DNA of 64,000 bases from CAVRRZ01 sp963723745 (GTDB lineage Bacteria > Actinomycetota > Actinomycetes > Mycobacteriales > Geodermatophilaceae): NCBI GenBank assembly GCA_963723745.1, contig CAVRRZ010000001.1, forward strand, positions 682,001 to 746,000, written 5' to 3'. Under the pieces are notes generated by a model that was given only the letters and a program-made list of their open reading frames with translations, was not told the origin of the DNA and did not search any database. A program made the translations under genes and the position numbers. Numbering within the stretch: position 1 is the first letter of the stretch; each line of letters begins with the position of its first letter. Shown here in pieces: positions 40,175-48,807 of this stretch.

Positions 40175-41788
40175 TCAGTAGGTGAAGCGACCCACCGTCC
40201 CGCGCAGGTCGGCGGCCATGCGGGACAACTCGTCGACCGCGGTGCGCGTCTGGGTCAGCGCCTGGGTGGTCGAATCGGCCGCGGTGGAGACGCCGGTGAT
40301 GTTGTCGGCGATCTGCCCGGTGCCGGTGGCGGCTTCCTGGACCGACCGCGACATCTCGTTGGTGGTGGCCTCCTGCTCCTCCACCGCGCTGGCGATGGTT
40401 GTCTGCCGGTCGGAGATCTGCGCGACGATCGTCGAGATCTCCTCGATCGCGGTGACCGCGGCGGTGGTGTCACCCTGGATCGCCTGCACCCGGCGCGCGA
40501 TGTCCTCGGTCGCCTTCGCCGTCTCCTGCGCCAGCTCCTTCACCTCGTTGGCCACCACCGCGAAGCCCTTGCCGGCCTCGCCGGCGCGGGCAGCCTCGAT
40601 CGTGGCGTTGAGCGCCAGCAGGTTCGTCTGCTCGGCGATCGACGTGATCACCTTGACCACGTTGCCGATCTCCGCCGACGAGTCGCCCAGCTTCGCGACG
40701 GTGGCGGTGGTGTTCGCCGCCGCCTCCACCGCCCGGGTGGCGACCTCGCTGGCCTCCGCCGCGTTGGCCGCGATCTCCCGGATCGAGGCGCCCATCTGCT
40801 CGGCACCGGCGGCGACGGTCTGCACGTTCCGGGACACCTCCTCGGCCGCACCGGCGACCACACCCGACTGCGCCGAGGTCTCCTCCGCCGACGACGCGAT
40901 CTGCGCCGACGACGCCGACAGCTCCTCCGACGACGCCGCCACCGCATCCGCGGAGGCGACCACCGACGCGAGGACCTGCTGCAGGTTCATGCGAGCCTCG
41001 TCGAGCGCCGCGGCCATCCGGCCGACCTCGTCCGCCTGGTCGACGCCGGTCTCCTGGGTCAGATCACCCTCGGCCAGCCGTTCCGCGGCCTTCCGCACCT
41101 TGTTGAGCGCCCGGCTGATCGTCCGGGCCACGAGGATGCCGGCCCCCAGCGCCAGCAGGCTGCCGGCGACGATCAGCACGAGCAAGGCGGTACGGGTCGA
41201 TGCGTAGGCGTCCGCGGCGGCAGCCGCGCTCTCCCGGGCGGCGTCGGACTGCAGCTCGGACAGCTCCTGCAGGCCCTGCACCAGCCCGTTGCTCACCGGG
41301 GGGATCTGGTTCTGCCGCACGTCGTCGAACTCGGCCATCCGACCCGCCTCGGCGTGGGCGTTGGCCTGCGCCGCGAGCTCGAGGTAGGTGGCGTAATCGC
41401 CCATCACCTCGTCGAGCTTCGCCTCGACCTCGGCACCGGGTCGGGTCTCGGTGAGCAGACGCTCGGCGGTCTCCTCCAGCGCGACGCCGGCCTCGTCCCG
41501 CGCCTGCGTGGCCTGTTGCCTGGCCTCCGGCGTCGTCGCGGTGGTCCGACTGAGCGACTGCAGGCGGTAGGCCATGAAGTGGAAGCGCATCCGCTCGGCG
41601 AACTGCGCGCCCTTGGTGCTCTGCTCGTACATGTCCGTGGTACGGGTCGCCGTTGCCGACAGGGCCTGCATCCCGAAGATGCCGACCAGCACGGCGACGA
41701 GGACCGCGATCCCCACCGAGGTGGTGATCTTGGTGGCGACGCCTCGGTCGTGGATCAATCGCGTGTGACGCGCCCGACCGCTACTCAT
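40175..41788 (-). CDS. Methyl-accepting chemotaxis protein 2
   Basis: A 537-residue receptor. TM1 is at about 21-42, a sensor region at 43-199 with the MRFHFMAYRLQSLSRTTATT and long helices of a four-helix-bundle-type domain, TM2 at 200-221, HAMP (RALNKVRKAAERLAEGDL), then the signalling domain with the same tip as receptor 1. It ends TVGRFTY. ATG 41788 is preceded by GGAGCTGAGA; an upstream ATG at 41824 is less likely. The sensor domain is unrelated in sequence to that of the other three receptors although the signalling domain is nearly the same. Confidence 0.92.
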   Translation of the reverse strand: MSSGRARHTRLIHDRGVATKITTSVGIAVLVAVLVGIFGMQALSATATRTTDMYEQSTKGAQFAERMRFHFMAYRLQSLSRTTATTPEARQQATQARDEAGVALEETAERLLTETRPGAEVEAKLDEVMGDYATYLELAAQANAHAEAGRMAEFDDVRQNQIPPVSNGLVQGLQELSELQSDAARESAAAAADAYASTRTALLVLIVAGSLLALGAGILVARTISRALNKVRKAAERLAEGDLTQETGVDQADEVGRMAAALDEARMNLQQVLASVVASADAVAASSEELSASSAQIASSAEETSAQSGVVAGAAEEVSRNVQTVAAGAEQMGASIREIAANAAEASEVATRAVEAAANTTATVAKLGDSSAEIGNVVKVITSIAEQTNLLALNATIEAARAGEAGKGFAVVANEVKELAQETAKATEDIARRVQAIQGDTTAAVTAIEEISTIVAQISDRQTTIASAVEEQEATTNEMSRSVQEAATGTGQIADNITGVSTAADSTTQALTQTRTAVDELSRMAADLRGTVGRFTY

Positions 41789-42032
41789 TCTCAGCTCCAG
41801 TTCCGAATAGGGGTGATACGACATTGCCGTGCCCCAATGGCTGGAGTCACAGGCGCAACATCCGAAAAGTTAGCGCTGCCGCGTATCGAAAGGCTCCGTG
41901 TTTCACGGCGTGTCGACCGACCTCTCGAATTCGTCATACCACCGAGATTTCGCTGTCGACATGTCGGTCGAGCCGGTGCGACCTTTCTTCGCCCGGCCCA
42001 CAGATGAATCTGCGGTGTCGCCCCTCAGCGGA

Positions 42033-43667
42033 TCAGTAGGTGAATCTCGCGACGGTGGTGCGCAGGTCGGCGGCCATGCGGGCGAGCTCGTCGACCGCGG
42101 TGCGCGACTGGGTGAGCGCCTCGGTGGTGGACCCGGCCGCGGTGGAGACGCCGGTGATGTTGTCGGCGATCTGCCCGGTGCCGCTCGCGGCCTCCTGGAC
42201 CGACCGGGACATCTCGTTCGTCGTCGCGGTCTGCTCCTCCACGGCGCTCGCGATCGTCGTCTGCCGGTCGGAGATCTGGGCCACGATCGAGCTGATCTCC
42301 TCGATCGCGCCCACCGCCGCCGTGGTGTCGTGCTGGATCGCCTCGACCCGCTTGGCGATGTCCTCGGTCGCCTTGGCCGTCTCCTGGGCCAGCTCCTTCA
42401 CCTCGTTCGCGACCACCGCGAACCCCTTTCCTGCGTCACCGGCCCGAGCTGCCTCGATCGTCGCGTTCAGTGCCAGCAGGTTGGTCTGCTCGGCGATGCT
42501 CGTGATCACCTTCACCACGTTGCCGATCTCGGCCGAGGACTCGCCCAGCTTCGCCACCGTCCCGGTCGTGCTCTCCGCAGCGGTCACCGCACGCGTCGCC
42601 ACCTCACTCGCCTCCGCCGCGTTCGACGCGATCTCCCGGATCGAGGCACCCATCTGCTCGGCACCGGCCGCCACGGTCGCCACGTTCCTGGACACCTCCT
42701 CCGCAGCACCCGAGACCACACCCGACTGTGCGCTGGTCTCCGCCGCCGACGCCGAGATCCGCGCCGAGGACGCCGACAACTCCTCCGACGACGCCGCCAC
42801 CGCATCCGCCGAGCCGACGACCGAGGACAGCACTGCCCTCAGGTCGGCCACGGCCGAGTCGAGGGCCGCGGCGGCACGGCCGACCTCGTCCGCGCGAGCG
42901 ACGCCCGTCGTCCTGGTCAGGTCGCCGGCGGCCATGGCCTCGGCCACCTCGACGACGGCGCCGAGCGGCCGGACGATCCGCCGGCTCACCACCAGGGCCA
43001 GCGCGCACGTCGCGATCGCACCCAGCAGGATCGCCACGATCATGACCAGCCGGGCCTGGGCCCGCTGCTCGTCGGCAGCGGTCGCCGCCGCCGCCACGCG
43101 GGCGCCGACGGAGTCACGCAGCTCGGCGGTGAGCACGAAGACCTCGTAGTACACGTCCCAGCCCGGGCCGAGGATCAGCTGGTCGCCGGTCTCGACCGCT
43201 GCCTCGCCGTCCGCGGCATAGGCGGCCACCGCCTGGCTGTCGACGACGAAGAAGGCCGCCCACTGGTCCTCGATGGCAGCGAATGCCGCCCGCTCGTCGG
43301 CGTCGAGCACCTCGGTCGGCATGGCCGCCAGATGTCCGCGCAGGGTGTCGGCGCTGTCCAGGAAGCCGGCCCGGTTGGCGCTGTCGTCGGCCACGGCGGC
43401 CGCCCCGCCGATGCGGCGGGTGTCCCAGGCGTAGGCGGCCTGCCAGCCGGTGACGTCGGAGTTCGATGTCTCGATGTCCTGGATCGTGCTCAGGGCGGCC
43501 TGCAGCGCGTGGGAGTGGTGCAGGCTCTGCCCTGCCTCCTCGAGCTCGTAGATGCCGAAGGCACCGACGCCGATGGCTGCAGCCATGCCGGCTGCCCCGA
43601 CCGCGAGGACCGAGGCTCGCACCCCGAGGCCGCGGGAGCGGCGGTCGGCGGTGGAGGCAACCGTCAT
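42033..43667 (-). CDS. Methyl-accepting chemotaxis protein 3
   Basis: A 544-residue receptor. TM1 about 18-40, a helical sensor region (41-205, with two Trp-rich segments VTGWQAAYAWDTRRIGG and IEDQWAAFF), TM2 206-228, HAMP and the standard signalling domain. The tip reads AGDAGKGF in place of AGEAGKGF and the end reads TVARFTY. ATG 43667 has AGGAG 8 bases upstream; the frame begins 17 codons further up without a ribosome site. The sensor domain probably binds a small ligand directly or through a binding protein; the ligand is unknown. Confidence 0.92.
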   Translation of the reverse strand: MTVASTADRRSRGLGVRASVLAVGAAGMAAAIGVGAFGIYELEEAGQSLHHSHALQAALSTIQDIETSNSDVTGWQAAYAWDTRRIGGAAAVADDSANRAGFLDSADTLRGHLAAMPTEVLDADERAAFAAIEDQWAAFFVVDSQAVAAYAADGEAAVETGDQLILGPGWDVYYEVFVLTAELRDSVGARVAAAATAADEQRAQARLVMIVAILLGAIATCALALVVSRRIVRPLGAVVEVAEAMAAGDLTRTTGVARADEVGRAAAALDSAVADLRAVLSSVVGSADAVAASSEELSASSARISASAAETSAQSGVVSGAAEEVSRNVATVAAGAEQMGASIREIASNAAEASEVATRAVTAAESTTGTVAKLGESSAEIGNVVKVITSIAEQTNLLALNATIEAARAGDAGKGFAVVANEVKELAQETAKATEDIAKRVEAIQHDTTAAVGAIEEISSIVAQISDRQTTIASAVEEQTATTNEMSRSVQEAASGTGQIADNITGVSTAAGSTTEALTQSRTAVDELARMAADLRTTVARFTY

Positions 43668-43772
43668 GTCGGAACTCCTGTCGTGGTGAGGCCGTGCGGA
43701 AGGGGATGGATGGGGCACCCGCCAGTGGTGAGTCCGTGCAGCGAAGGGAAGGGCCGCTGCTGGGTGGTCCGC

Positions 43773-45377
43773 TCAGTAGGTGAACCGCCCGACCCCGGTG
43801 CGCAGGTCGGCGGCCATCCGGGACAGCTCGTCGACGGCGGTGCGGGTCTGACCGAGGGCCTGGGTGGTCGAGTCGGCCGCGGCGGAGACCCCGGTGATGT
43901 TCTCCGCGATCCGTGTCGTGCCGCTGGCCGCCTCCTGCACCGAGCGGGACATCTCGCTGGTGGTGGCGGTCTGCTCCTCCACCGCGCTGGCGATGGTCGT
44001 CTGCCGGTCGGAGATCTGCGCGACGATCGTGGAGATCTCCTCGATCGCGGTGACCGCGGCGGTGGTGTCACCCTGGATGGCCAGCACCCGGCGGGCGATG
44101 TCCTCGGTCGCCTTCGCCGTCTCCTGCGCCAGCTCCTTCACCTCGTTCGCGACCACCGCGAACCCCTTGCCCGCCTCGCCGGCCCGAGCGGCCTCGATCG
44201 TCGCGTTGAGCGCCAGCAGGTTGGTCTGCTCCGCGATCGAGGTGATCACCTTGACCACGTTGCCGATCTCGGCCGAGGACTCACCCAGCTTGGCCACCGT
44301 CGCGGTCGTGGTGGCCGCAGCTGTCACGGCCTTCGCGGCGACCGCGCTGGCCTCCGCGGCGTTCGACGCGATCTCCCGGATGGAGGCGCCCATCTGCTCG
44401 GCACCCGCCGCGACCGTCTGCACGTTCCGGCTGACCTCCTCCGCGGCCGAGGACACCACACCTGACTGCGCCGAGGTCTCCTCCGCACCGGCCGAGATCT
44501 GCGCCGACGACGCCGACAGCTCCTCCGACGACGCCGCCACCGCATCCGCCGAAGCCACCACCGATGACAACACCTCGCGCAGGCTCGCCTGCGCCTCATC
44601 CAGCGACTGCGCCATCTGGCCGATCTCGTCGCGGGAGCGGACTCCGGTGGTGACGGTGAGGTCGCCGGTGGCCAGCGCCTCGAGCGAGGTCTTGACCAGG
44701 CTCACCGGCCGCTTGATCGAACGGAGGGTCAGCAGGCTGATGCCGAGCATCACGGCCATTGCCGCACCCGCGACCGACAGGCTCACGACCTGCGACCTCG
44801 TGATCGCCGCCTCGAGCCGCTCCTGAGCGGCGTCGCTCCCGGCAGCGAGGGCATCCTTCGCGGCGCCGACCGCACTGTCGGTGATGTCGTTGGCTGCCTG
44901 GATGTCCTCCCAGCGCACCCGGGCTGCGGCCTGGTCGGCCACGGCCGCGTCCACGTAGGCCGTGATCGCGTCCGTGTAACCCCCGAAGGTGGCCACGATC
45001 TCGGCGATCGCCTCGGCGTTCCCGCCGTCCAGGGGCAGCGCCGTCAGCTGCGCGATGAGGGCCTCGGGCGTGGCGATGTCCTCGGCGAGCTCGGGCAGCT
45101 GGTCGGCCGGGTTCTCGCGGACAGCCGCCTTGTAGCCGTCGACCTTGAGCTCGCTGGCGCGCGTGTCGATCTGCAGCACCAGCTCCTCCGCCTCGTTGAG
45201 CACGTCCAGCTCCGCGTTGGCCGCGCGCACGGAAGCGTTGCCCACCAGCACGGAGCCGAGGACGCCGGCGCAGCCGAGGAAGACCGTGGACAGGAGGATC
45301 CCGAACTTGACCGACAGCGGACGGTCGGCGAACCAGCCCGCCCCCCGGTCGCGGCGTGCCTGAGGTGCCGTGCTCAT
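43773..45377 (-). CDS. Methyl-accepting chemotaxis protein 4
   Basis: A 534-residue receptor beginning with the same GWFADRPLSVKFG N-terminal segment as receptor 1, then TM1 (24-46), a four-helix-bundle-type sensor (47-193), TM2 (about 195-216), HAMP and the signalling domain with the shared tip. It ends GVGRFTY. ATG 45377 has an AGGAAGG site. It is the 5'-most gene of the receptor row on the minus strand, with a 402-bp upstream gap. Confidence 0.92.
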   Translation of the reverse strand: MSTAPQARRDRGAGWFADRPLSVKFGILLSTVFLGCAGVLGSVLVGNASVRAANAELDVLNEAEELVLQIDTRASELKVDGYKAAVRENPADQLPELAEDIATPEALIAQLTALPLDGGNAEAIAEIVATFGGYTDAITAYVDAAVADQAAARVRWEDIQAANDITDSAVGAAKDALAAGSDAAQERLEAAITRSQVVSLSVAGAAMAVMLGISLLTLRSIKRPVSLVKTSLEALATGDLTVTTGVRSRDEIGQMAQSLDEAQASLREVLSSVVASADAVAASSEELSASSAQISAGAEETSAQSGVVSSAAEEVSRNVQTVAAGAEQMGASIREIASNAAEASAVAAKAVTAAATTTATVAKLGESSAEIGNVVKVITSIAEQTNLLALNATIEAARAGEAGKGFAVVANEVKELAQETAKATEDIARRVLAIQGDTTAAVTAIEEISTIVAQISDRQTTIASAVEEQTATTSEMSRSVQEAASGTTRIAENITGVSAAADSTTQALGQTRTAVDELSRMAADLRTGVGRFTY

Positions 45378-45779
45378 GCGGAGCCTTCCTGAGGGAGAAC
45401 GTGCAGGTGTGCCGCCTGTGGCGACGGGACCGAGTGTGGGGGGCGACCACGGGGCCTGACCGACGCACGTCTCTGGTGCGATCCGAATCGTTGTGCATAG
45501 CCGGGGTCAGCCCGCCAGGGGTGGCGCCATGTCGACCGGCCCGATCGCCGGGCGGCCTGGCCGCGCGGCACCCCGAGGCACGCCGCGGACCCGTGCGGAA
45601 AGGCGAAACCGCAGGTCAGCCGCCGGGCCGGGCCGCGCCGGCAGCGTCCGGTCCTGGTCGACACGTCGACCGAACCGGCATCGCCGACCCACCCCGGGGC
45701 GGCGGGTCGCCTCGGGCAGCGGGCCGACACGCCGCGACCAGCGCGGCGCCGTCCGGCGTCCGCCCTGGTCAGCCCCCCG
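45378..45779. other. 402-bp gap between receptor 4 and otsB
   Basis: I see no gene here. The GC-rich sequence must carry the promoter of receptor 4 (minus strand). A 16-bp imperfect palindrome GGTCGACACGTCGACC (45656-45671; two 7-bp arms) could be an operator, but lies far from either gene start. Confidence 0.5.
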
Positions 45780-46532
45780 TCAGGCGGCGGGCGCGAGCCG
45801 TTCGGTGAGGAGCTCGAGGGCCGCGAGCGCGCCGGCGGGGTCGGCGACCCGGTACCGGGCGACCGTTTCGCCGGCACCCACCTTGATGGAGATGTCGCCG
45901 TCGTCGAGCGCGGCGAACCCGTCCTCGTCGGTGCGGTCGTCGCCGAGGTACAGCGCCACCGCCGCGCCCACCTCCGTCCGGAGCCGGCGCAGGGCCGACC
46001 CCTTGTCGGCGTCGGTGACCGCCAGCTCGAGCACGTCCTTGCCCGGCTTCAGCGTCAGTGACGGATCGACGATCGCGCGGACCCGCTCCAGGAGCGCCGT
46101 CCCCGCGGCGCGATCGGCGACCTGTCGGACGTGCACGGCGACGCTGGCCGGCTTGATCTCCAGCCGCGCACCCGGGGTGCCCGCCACCACCGGCGCCAGC
46201 CGGTCGCGCAACCCGTCCCGCCGATCGGCCAGGTCGTGCTGCAGCGGCCCGTCGAACTCGGCGCCGTGGCTGCCGATCCAGCGGAACGGCCCGTCCAGTC
46301 CGCTCGTCGTCCGCAGGTCGTCGACGCCGCGGCCGCTGACCAACGCGACGGTCACCCCGTCGGCAGCCGCCAGCCGCGCGAGCACGTCGGCGACGCCGTC
46401 CTGCGGCACGGCCGCCGAGGGGTCGTCGACGAGCTCGGCCAGGACGCCGTCGTAGTCGCTGGCGACCAGCAGCGGACGACGGCCGGCGGCCGTCTCCAGT
46501 GCCGCGGTCAGGTCGGCGGGCAGCACGCTCAC
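45780..46532 (-). CDS. otsB: Trehalose-6-phosphate phosphatase
   Basis: A 250-residue HAD-superfamily phosphatase that removes phosphate from trehalose 6-phosphate. The nucleophile motif is SDYDGVLAEL with Asp26 and Asp28. The motif IGSHGAEF and the late motifs KPGKDVLEL, DKGSAL and YLGDDRTDEDGF are typical of OtsB. GTG 46532 overlaps the stop of otsA by 4 bp (GTGA), so the two enzymes are co-translated. Trehalose is a compatible solute and desiccation protectant, consistent with the osmolyte genes further along. Confidence 0.93.
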   Translation of the reverse strand: MSVLPADLTAALETAAGRRPLLVASDYDGVLAELVDDPSAAVPQDGVADVLARLAAADGVTVALVSGRGVDDLRTTSGLDGPFRWIGSHGAEFDGPLQHDLADRRDGLRDRLAPVVAGTPGARLEIKPASVAVHVRQVADRAAGTALLERVRAIVDPSLTLKPGKDVLELAVTDADKGSALRRLRTEVGAAVALYLGDDRTDEDGFAALDDGDISIKVGAGETVARYRVADPAGALAALELLTERLAPAA

Positions 46533-47956
46533 GTAGCGGCGCCCGCCTGCGCGTTGAGCGCGTCGAAGAAGGAGCCCGCCCAGTGCTCGAGGTCGTTGCG
46601 CTTCAGGTGCCGGCGCATGGCCCGCATCCGCTTGGCGGCGTCCTCCGGGTCGATCCGCAGCGCCCGCACCAGCTGGTTCTTGACCCCGGTGATGTCGTGC
46701 GGATTGACCAGGAAGGCCTGCTTGAGCTCGGCGGCCGCCCCCGCGAACTCGGAGAGGACGAGCGCACCGCGCAGGTCGCCGCGCGCCGCGACGTACTCCT
46801 TGGCCACGAGGTTCATGCCGTCGCGGTAGGGCGTGACCAGCATGACGTCGGCCGCGCGGTAGAGCGCGGCGAGCTCCTCACGCGGCATCGACTGGTTGAA
46901 GTAGTGGACGGCGGATCCGGCGAGAGAACCGTGGATGCCGTTGATGTGGCCGACCTTCTGCTCGATGGTCTCCCGCATGTTCACGTAGTGCTCGACCCGC
47001 TCACGGCTGGGCGTGGCCACCTGGACCATGACGGTGTCCGGCGCCTCGAGGACGCCGTCCTCGAGCAGCTCCTCGAAGGCCTCCAGCCGGACGCCGATGC
47101 CCTTGGTGTAGTCCAGCCGGTCCACGCCCAGGATGATCTTGCTCGGCTCGCCGAGCTCCTTGCGGATCTCCTCCGCCCGGGCCAGCACCTCAGGGGAGGA
47201 GGCCAGCTCGTCGAAGGCGGCGACGTCGATGGCGATGGGGAAGGCCTTCGCGGCCACGACCCGACCCTCGTACTGGATGAGGTTGCGGTGCACGGGGAGG
47301 TCGTGCAGCCGGCGGGCGAGCTGGACGAAGTTGGTCGCGGCCGCGGGCAGCTGGAAGCCGACCAGGTCCGCCCCGAGCAGGCCCTCGACGATCGCCGAGC
47401 GCCACGGCAGCTGGGTGAACAGCTCGTACGGCGGGAACGGGATGTGCAGGAAGAAGCCGATGGTCAGGTCGGGCCGCCGCTGGCGCAGCATCGCCGGCAC
47501 CAGTTGCAGCTGGTAGTCGTGCACCCAGACGATCGCGCCCTCGGCCGCCACCTCGGCGGTGCGCTCGGCGAACCGCTTGTTGACCTGCACGTAGGTGTCC
47601 CACCAGGCGCGGTGGTACTCCGGCTTCTCGACCACGTCGTGGTAGAGCGGCCACAGCGAGGCGTTCGACATGCCCTCGTAGTAGCGGTCGACCTCGTCCT
47701 CGGTCAGGGACACCGGGATCAGGGTCATCCCGCCCGACTCGAAGGGCTCCGGCGCCTCGCCGGCGGCCCCCGACCAGCCCACCCAGGCGCCTCCGCGGCC
47801 GGCCACGAACGGTTCGAGCGCGGTCACCAACCCACCGGGGCTGCGCTGCCACCGGACGCCGCCGTCGGCGTCGACGACCTGGTCGACCGGCAGCCGGTTG
47901 GCGACGACGACCACGGGGCTGTCCGCCTCGACCCGGTCCTTCTCCGTCGCTCTCAT
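46529..47956 (-). CDS. otsA: Alpha,alpha-trehalose-phosphate synthase
   Basis: A 475-residue GT20 glycosyltransferase that joins a nucleotide-activated glucose to glucose 6-phosphate. Motifs are VVVVANRLPVD, VGWSGAAGE, WVHDYQLQLVPAML, FFLHIPFPPYE, GVDRLDYTKGI and the C-terminal VLSEFAGAAAELKQAFLVNPHD. The length fits actinobacterial OtsA (about 480-500). ATG 47956 is used; GTG 47965 would add three residues. It forms a coupled pair with otsB downstream. Confidence 0.94.
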   Translation of the reverse strand: MRATEKDRVEADSPVVVVANRLPVDQVVDADGGVRWQRSPGGLVTALEPFVAGRGGAWVGWSGAAGEAPEPFESGGMTLIPVSLTEDEVDRYYEGMSNASLWPLYHDVVEKPEYHRAWWDTYVQVNKRFAERTAEVAAEGAIVWVHDYQLQLVPAMLRQRRPDLTIGFFLHIPFPPYELFTQLPWRSAIVEGLLGADLVGFQLPAAATNFVQLARRLHDLPVHRNLIQYEGRVVAAKAFPIAIDVAAFDELASSPEVLARAEEIRKELGEPSKIILGVDRLDYTKGIGVRLEAFEELLEDGVLEAPDTVMVQVATPSRERVEHYVNMRETIEQKVGHINGIHGSLAGSAVHYFNQSMPREELAALYRAADVMLVTPYRDGMNLVAKEYVAARGDLRGALVLSEFAGAAAELKQAFLVNPHDITGVKNQLVRALRIDPEDAAKRMRAMRRHLKRNDLEHWAGSFFDALNAQAGAAT

Positions 47957-48008
47957 GCCACCCACGACCCTACTGACGCCCGGCCGTGGCCGCCCGCCGG
48001 CCCTGAGC

Positions 48009-48362
48009 TCAGCCCGCGACCAGCCAGTACGTGGCCGCCGCCGCGCCGACCCCGAGCAGCAGGCTGACCAGGACGTAGGCCAGCGCCCGGGCGGCCGTCC
48101 TGGTGTCGGCGAGCCGGACGACGTCGGCCCCGAAGGTCGAGAACGTGGTCAGGGCACCGCAGAACCCCGTGCCCACGAGGAGCATCGCCCATCGGGGCGT
48201 CCCGCCGGTGCCCAGCAGGGCGCCGAGCAGCGCGCTGCCGACGACGTTGACGACCAGCGTGCCGACGGCCGCGTCCCGGCCCCGACGGACGGCGGCCTTC
48301 GTCGCCCACAGCCGCAGCGGTGCCCCGACGGCAGCACCGGCCACCACCAGCAGCACGCTCAC
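48009..48362 (-). CDS. crcB: Fluoride ion channel subunit (CrcB/FluC), second gene
   Basis: A 117-residue CrcB/Fluc protein with four helices. Hallmarks are GAAVGAPLRLW, LVVNVVGSALLGAL and GFCGALTTFSTF. Fluc proteins form dual-topology dimers that export fluoride. GTG 48362 overlaps the stop of the other crcB gene (GTGA), and the two probably form a heterodimer, as is usual for paired crcB genes in Gram-positives. There is no room between the pair and the divergent murJ-like gene for a fluoride riboswitch. Confidence 0.9.
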   Translation of the reverse strand: MSVLLVVAGAAVGAPLRLWATKAAVRRGRDAAVGTLVVNVVGSALLGALLGTGGTPRWAMLLVGTGFCGALTTFSTFGADVVRLADTRTAARALAYVLVSLLLGVGAAAATYWLVAG

Positions 48363-48796
48363 CGTCCGACCGCTGCCGCGCGCAGTCCGATCGCGACCGC
48401 GAGCACACCGCCGGCGACCGACGCGAGGACATAGGCGCCCGCCGCCGACACGGCGCCGGCGCGCAACAGGTCCACGGTCTCGACGGCGAAGGCCGAGAAC
48501 GTGGTGAACCCGCCCAGCACGCCCGCTCCCACGAAGGTGCGCAGCCCGGTCGCCTCCGGCCGGCGCTCGGCCAGCAGACCGAGCAGGACCCCGAGCAGCA
48601 GGCAGCCGGTCAGGTTCACCAGCAGCGTCGGCCACGGCCAGTCCGCGGCGGGAACGGCCTCCTCGATGCCCCACCGGCCCAGCGCACCCAGCGCGCCCCC
48701 GAGGCCCGCCAGCAGGTATCCCACGTCGGCACCCTGCCACGTCCTTGCCGGGCTCTCGGCGTGGCCCGGGCCGGGCAGCGCCGACCCGGGCGTCAT
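48359..48796 (-). CDS. crcB: Fluoride ion channel subunit (CrcB/FluC), first gene
   Basis: A 145-residue CrcB/Fluc protein. Motifs are GGALGALGRWGIE, TLLVNLTGCLLLGVLLG and GVLGGFTTFSAF. The N-terminal ~25 residues before GYLLAGLGG are longer than usual, and a GTG at 48724 would give the typical family N-terminus; the upstream ATG 48796 is kept as the maximum. It precedes and overlaps the second crcB gene. The start of the divergent murJ-like gene is only 11 bases from this ATG. Confidence 0.88.
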   Translation of the reverse strand: MTPGSALPGPGHAESPARTWQGADVGYLLAGLGGALGALGRWGIEEAVPAADWPWPTLLVNLTGCLLLGVLLGLLAERRPEATGLRTFVGAGVLGGFTTFSAFAVETVDLLRAGAVSAAGAYVLASVAGGVLAVAIGLRAAAVGR

Positions 48797-48807
48797 GATC
48801 TGCGCCT

